This document shows positions 47,479 to 48,253 of a DNA stretch of 48,253 nucleotides, one piece after another. Position 1 is the stretch's first letter. Each line of letters begins with the position of its first letter. Location: IMG/VR virus record IMGVR_UViG_3300027833_000077, positions 1-48,253 of that record; one strand, 5' to 3'. The notes below the pieces were generated by a model. The model was not told the origin of the DNA. It ran no database searches and saw only the letters and a list, made by a program, of their open reading frames with translations. Made by a program: the position numbers and the translations under genes. Origin of the DNA: a virus.

Positions 47479-47787
47479 ATGGCAAATACATTTAAGAACT
47501 ACACAAGTGCATCGGTAGGTACAGGTGCTACAACTACATATACAGTACCATCAGCAACTACATCAGTGATGATCGGTTGTAACTTAGCAAATACAACAGC
47601 ATCACAGATTAAAGTCGATGTACAGGCAGCAGGTGTTTACCTCGTTAAGAGTGTACCCATTCCTTCTGGTGCATCTCTCTCAGTCTTGGATGGTAAAGTC
47701 ATCTTAGAAACAACAGACACTATTGTAGTAACAAGTGACACAGCATCAAGTTGTGATGTAATTGTGAGCGTACTGGAGCAAACCTAA
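47479..47787 (+). CDS. Small fibre-associated beta protein
   Basis: A 102-residue Thr/Ser/Val-rich protein (MANTFKNYTSASVGTGATTT...). Alternating strands suggest a small jelly roll; it lies between two fibre genes and its stop overlaps the next ATG (TAATG). Similar small proteins occur beside tail fibres in marine phages. Possibly a fibre connector or decoration protein. Confidence 0.7.
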   Translation: MANTFKNYTSASVGTGATTTYTVPSATTSVMIGCNLANTTASQIKVDVQAAGVYLVKSVPIPSGASLSVLDGKVILETTDTIVVTSDTASSCDVIVSVLEQT

Positions 47788-48253
47788 TGAGTAAGCAAAC
47801 AGACTTAATTAACATACCCGATGCTATAACAGTTGATGGCTCAAATAATGTTGGTATTGGCTCATCTCCATCATCTTCTTCTACTGTTAAGATACAGAAC
47901 ACAAATGATACCACTCACAACACATTAGATTTGTTTAATGACAATGGGAACAGAAACTTTACCTTCCAGCAAGACACTACGGGCAATGCTAAATTGATCC
48001 TTCAGAAAAATGATGGTACAAATGCGGTAAGGTTAGATGCTAACCTTGGAGGTATTCTCTTTGGCACAGACACCGCCGCCGCTAACGCTTTGGACGATTA
48101 TGAAGAGGGTACTTGGACAGTCAATATTACTAAAGGTGGTTCTGCTTTACCTGTTAATACTAGGTACGCATATTATACAAGAGTTGGTAACTTAATTTAT
48201 CTTTCGTTTTATTGGTTTCATAATGGTGGTCTATCTTCTGAGACAAATAATTC
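47787..48253 (+). CDS. Tail fibre / receptor-binding protein, 3' partial
   Basis: The frame starts at ATG 47787 and runs off the window after 155 codons. It has a Ser-rich start, beta-type segments (NTLDLFNDNGNRNFTFQQD) and ALDDYEEGTWTVNITKGGS, a signature found near the C-terminal domain entry of many phage fibre and receptor-binding proteins. It should continue beyond the window end. Confidence 0.78.
   Translation, partial: MSKQTDLINIPDAITVDGSNNVGIGSSPSSSSTVKIQNTNDTTHNTLDLFNDNGNRNFTFQQDTTGNAKLILQKNDGTNAVRLDANLGGILFGTDTAAANALDDYEEGTWTVNITKGGSALPVNTRYAYYTRVGNLIYLSFYWFHNGGLSSETNN

Noticed and set aside
1-48253. tRNA genes, CRISPR arrays, insertion sequences, reverse transcriptase or diversity-generating repeats
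   Set aside because: No T-arm GTTCGA-type motif in a tRNA context, no regularly spaced direct repeats with unique spacers, no transposase and no RT motif (YxDD) were found by reading.

Overview
The window is most of the genome of a tailed, podovirus-like marine bacteriophage. The hallmark is a T7-like block (split primase and helicase, family A DNA polymerase, endonuclease I, PD-(D/E)XK exonuclease) in which the polymerase carries a DnaJ-type four-cysteine zinc finger between its exonuclease and polymerase halves. That architecture is known from Puniceispirillum phage HMO-2011, which infects a SAR116 alphaproteobacterium, and from related roseophages and pelagiphages. B12-dependent ribonucleotide reductase, glutaredoxin, ThyX, MazG, a GH108 endolysin and a GTA-type holin fit the same group. 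The host is most likely a marine alphaproteobacterium; this is inference. Both ends cut through plus-strand genes, so the contig is a linearised piece of a slightly larger genome.

Layout. (1) Bases 1-2968, plus strand: five small genes, three with signal peptides and one with a membrane anchor and coiled coil. (2) 2977-10534, plus: a consensus sigma70 promoter, then large internal virion or DNA-ejection proteins. A bidirectional terminator at about 10560 closes this block. (3) 10591-29628, minus: about 36 tightly packed genes. Read in transcription order from 29.6 kb they start with tiny early genes separated by a recurring 16-bp palindrome, followed by a HhH-like protein, small regulators, a C5 DNA methyltransferase, micro-cistrons, a DUF932-like protein, a tyrosine integrase, primase, helicase, a GIY-YIG protein, ThyX, DNA polymerase, an SSB-like protein, exonuclease, endonuclease I, ribonucleotide reductase, glutaredoxin, an RMF-like protein and MazG. 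(4) 29629-30521: a divergent control region with promoters, phased repeats, dyads and a G-quadruplex motif, probably the early regulatory centre and possibly an origin. (5) 30522-48253, plus: small basic proteins, a DUF1127 microprotein, the lysis genes (EF-hand membrane protein, GTA-type holin, GH108 endolysin), terminase, portal, a large virion protein, scaffold, major capsid protein, tail tubular-like proteins and tail fibres.

Regulation can partly be read from the sequence. Several promoters share TTGACA (or TTGCAT), a 16-17 bp spacer and an extended minus-10 TGATATAAC. Two leftward promoters carry an identical upstream palindrome TACTACGTAGTA at fixed spacing. Seven copies of the palindrome AGTCCGACATCGGACT (one with a changed centre) lie in the early leftward region, mostly straddling stop codons just before the next ribosome binding site. 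These repeats, the composite promoters, the phage-borne DUF1127 gene and the structured control region are the least explained parts of the window. No tRNA, rRNA, CRISPR array or insertion sequence was seen.
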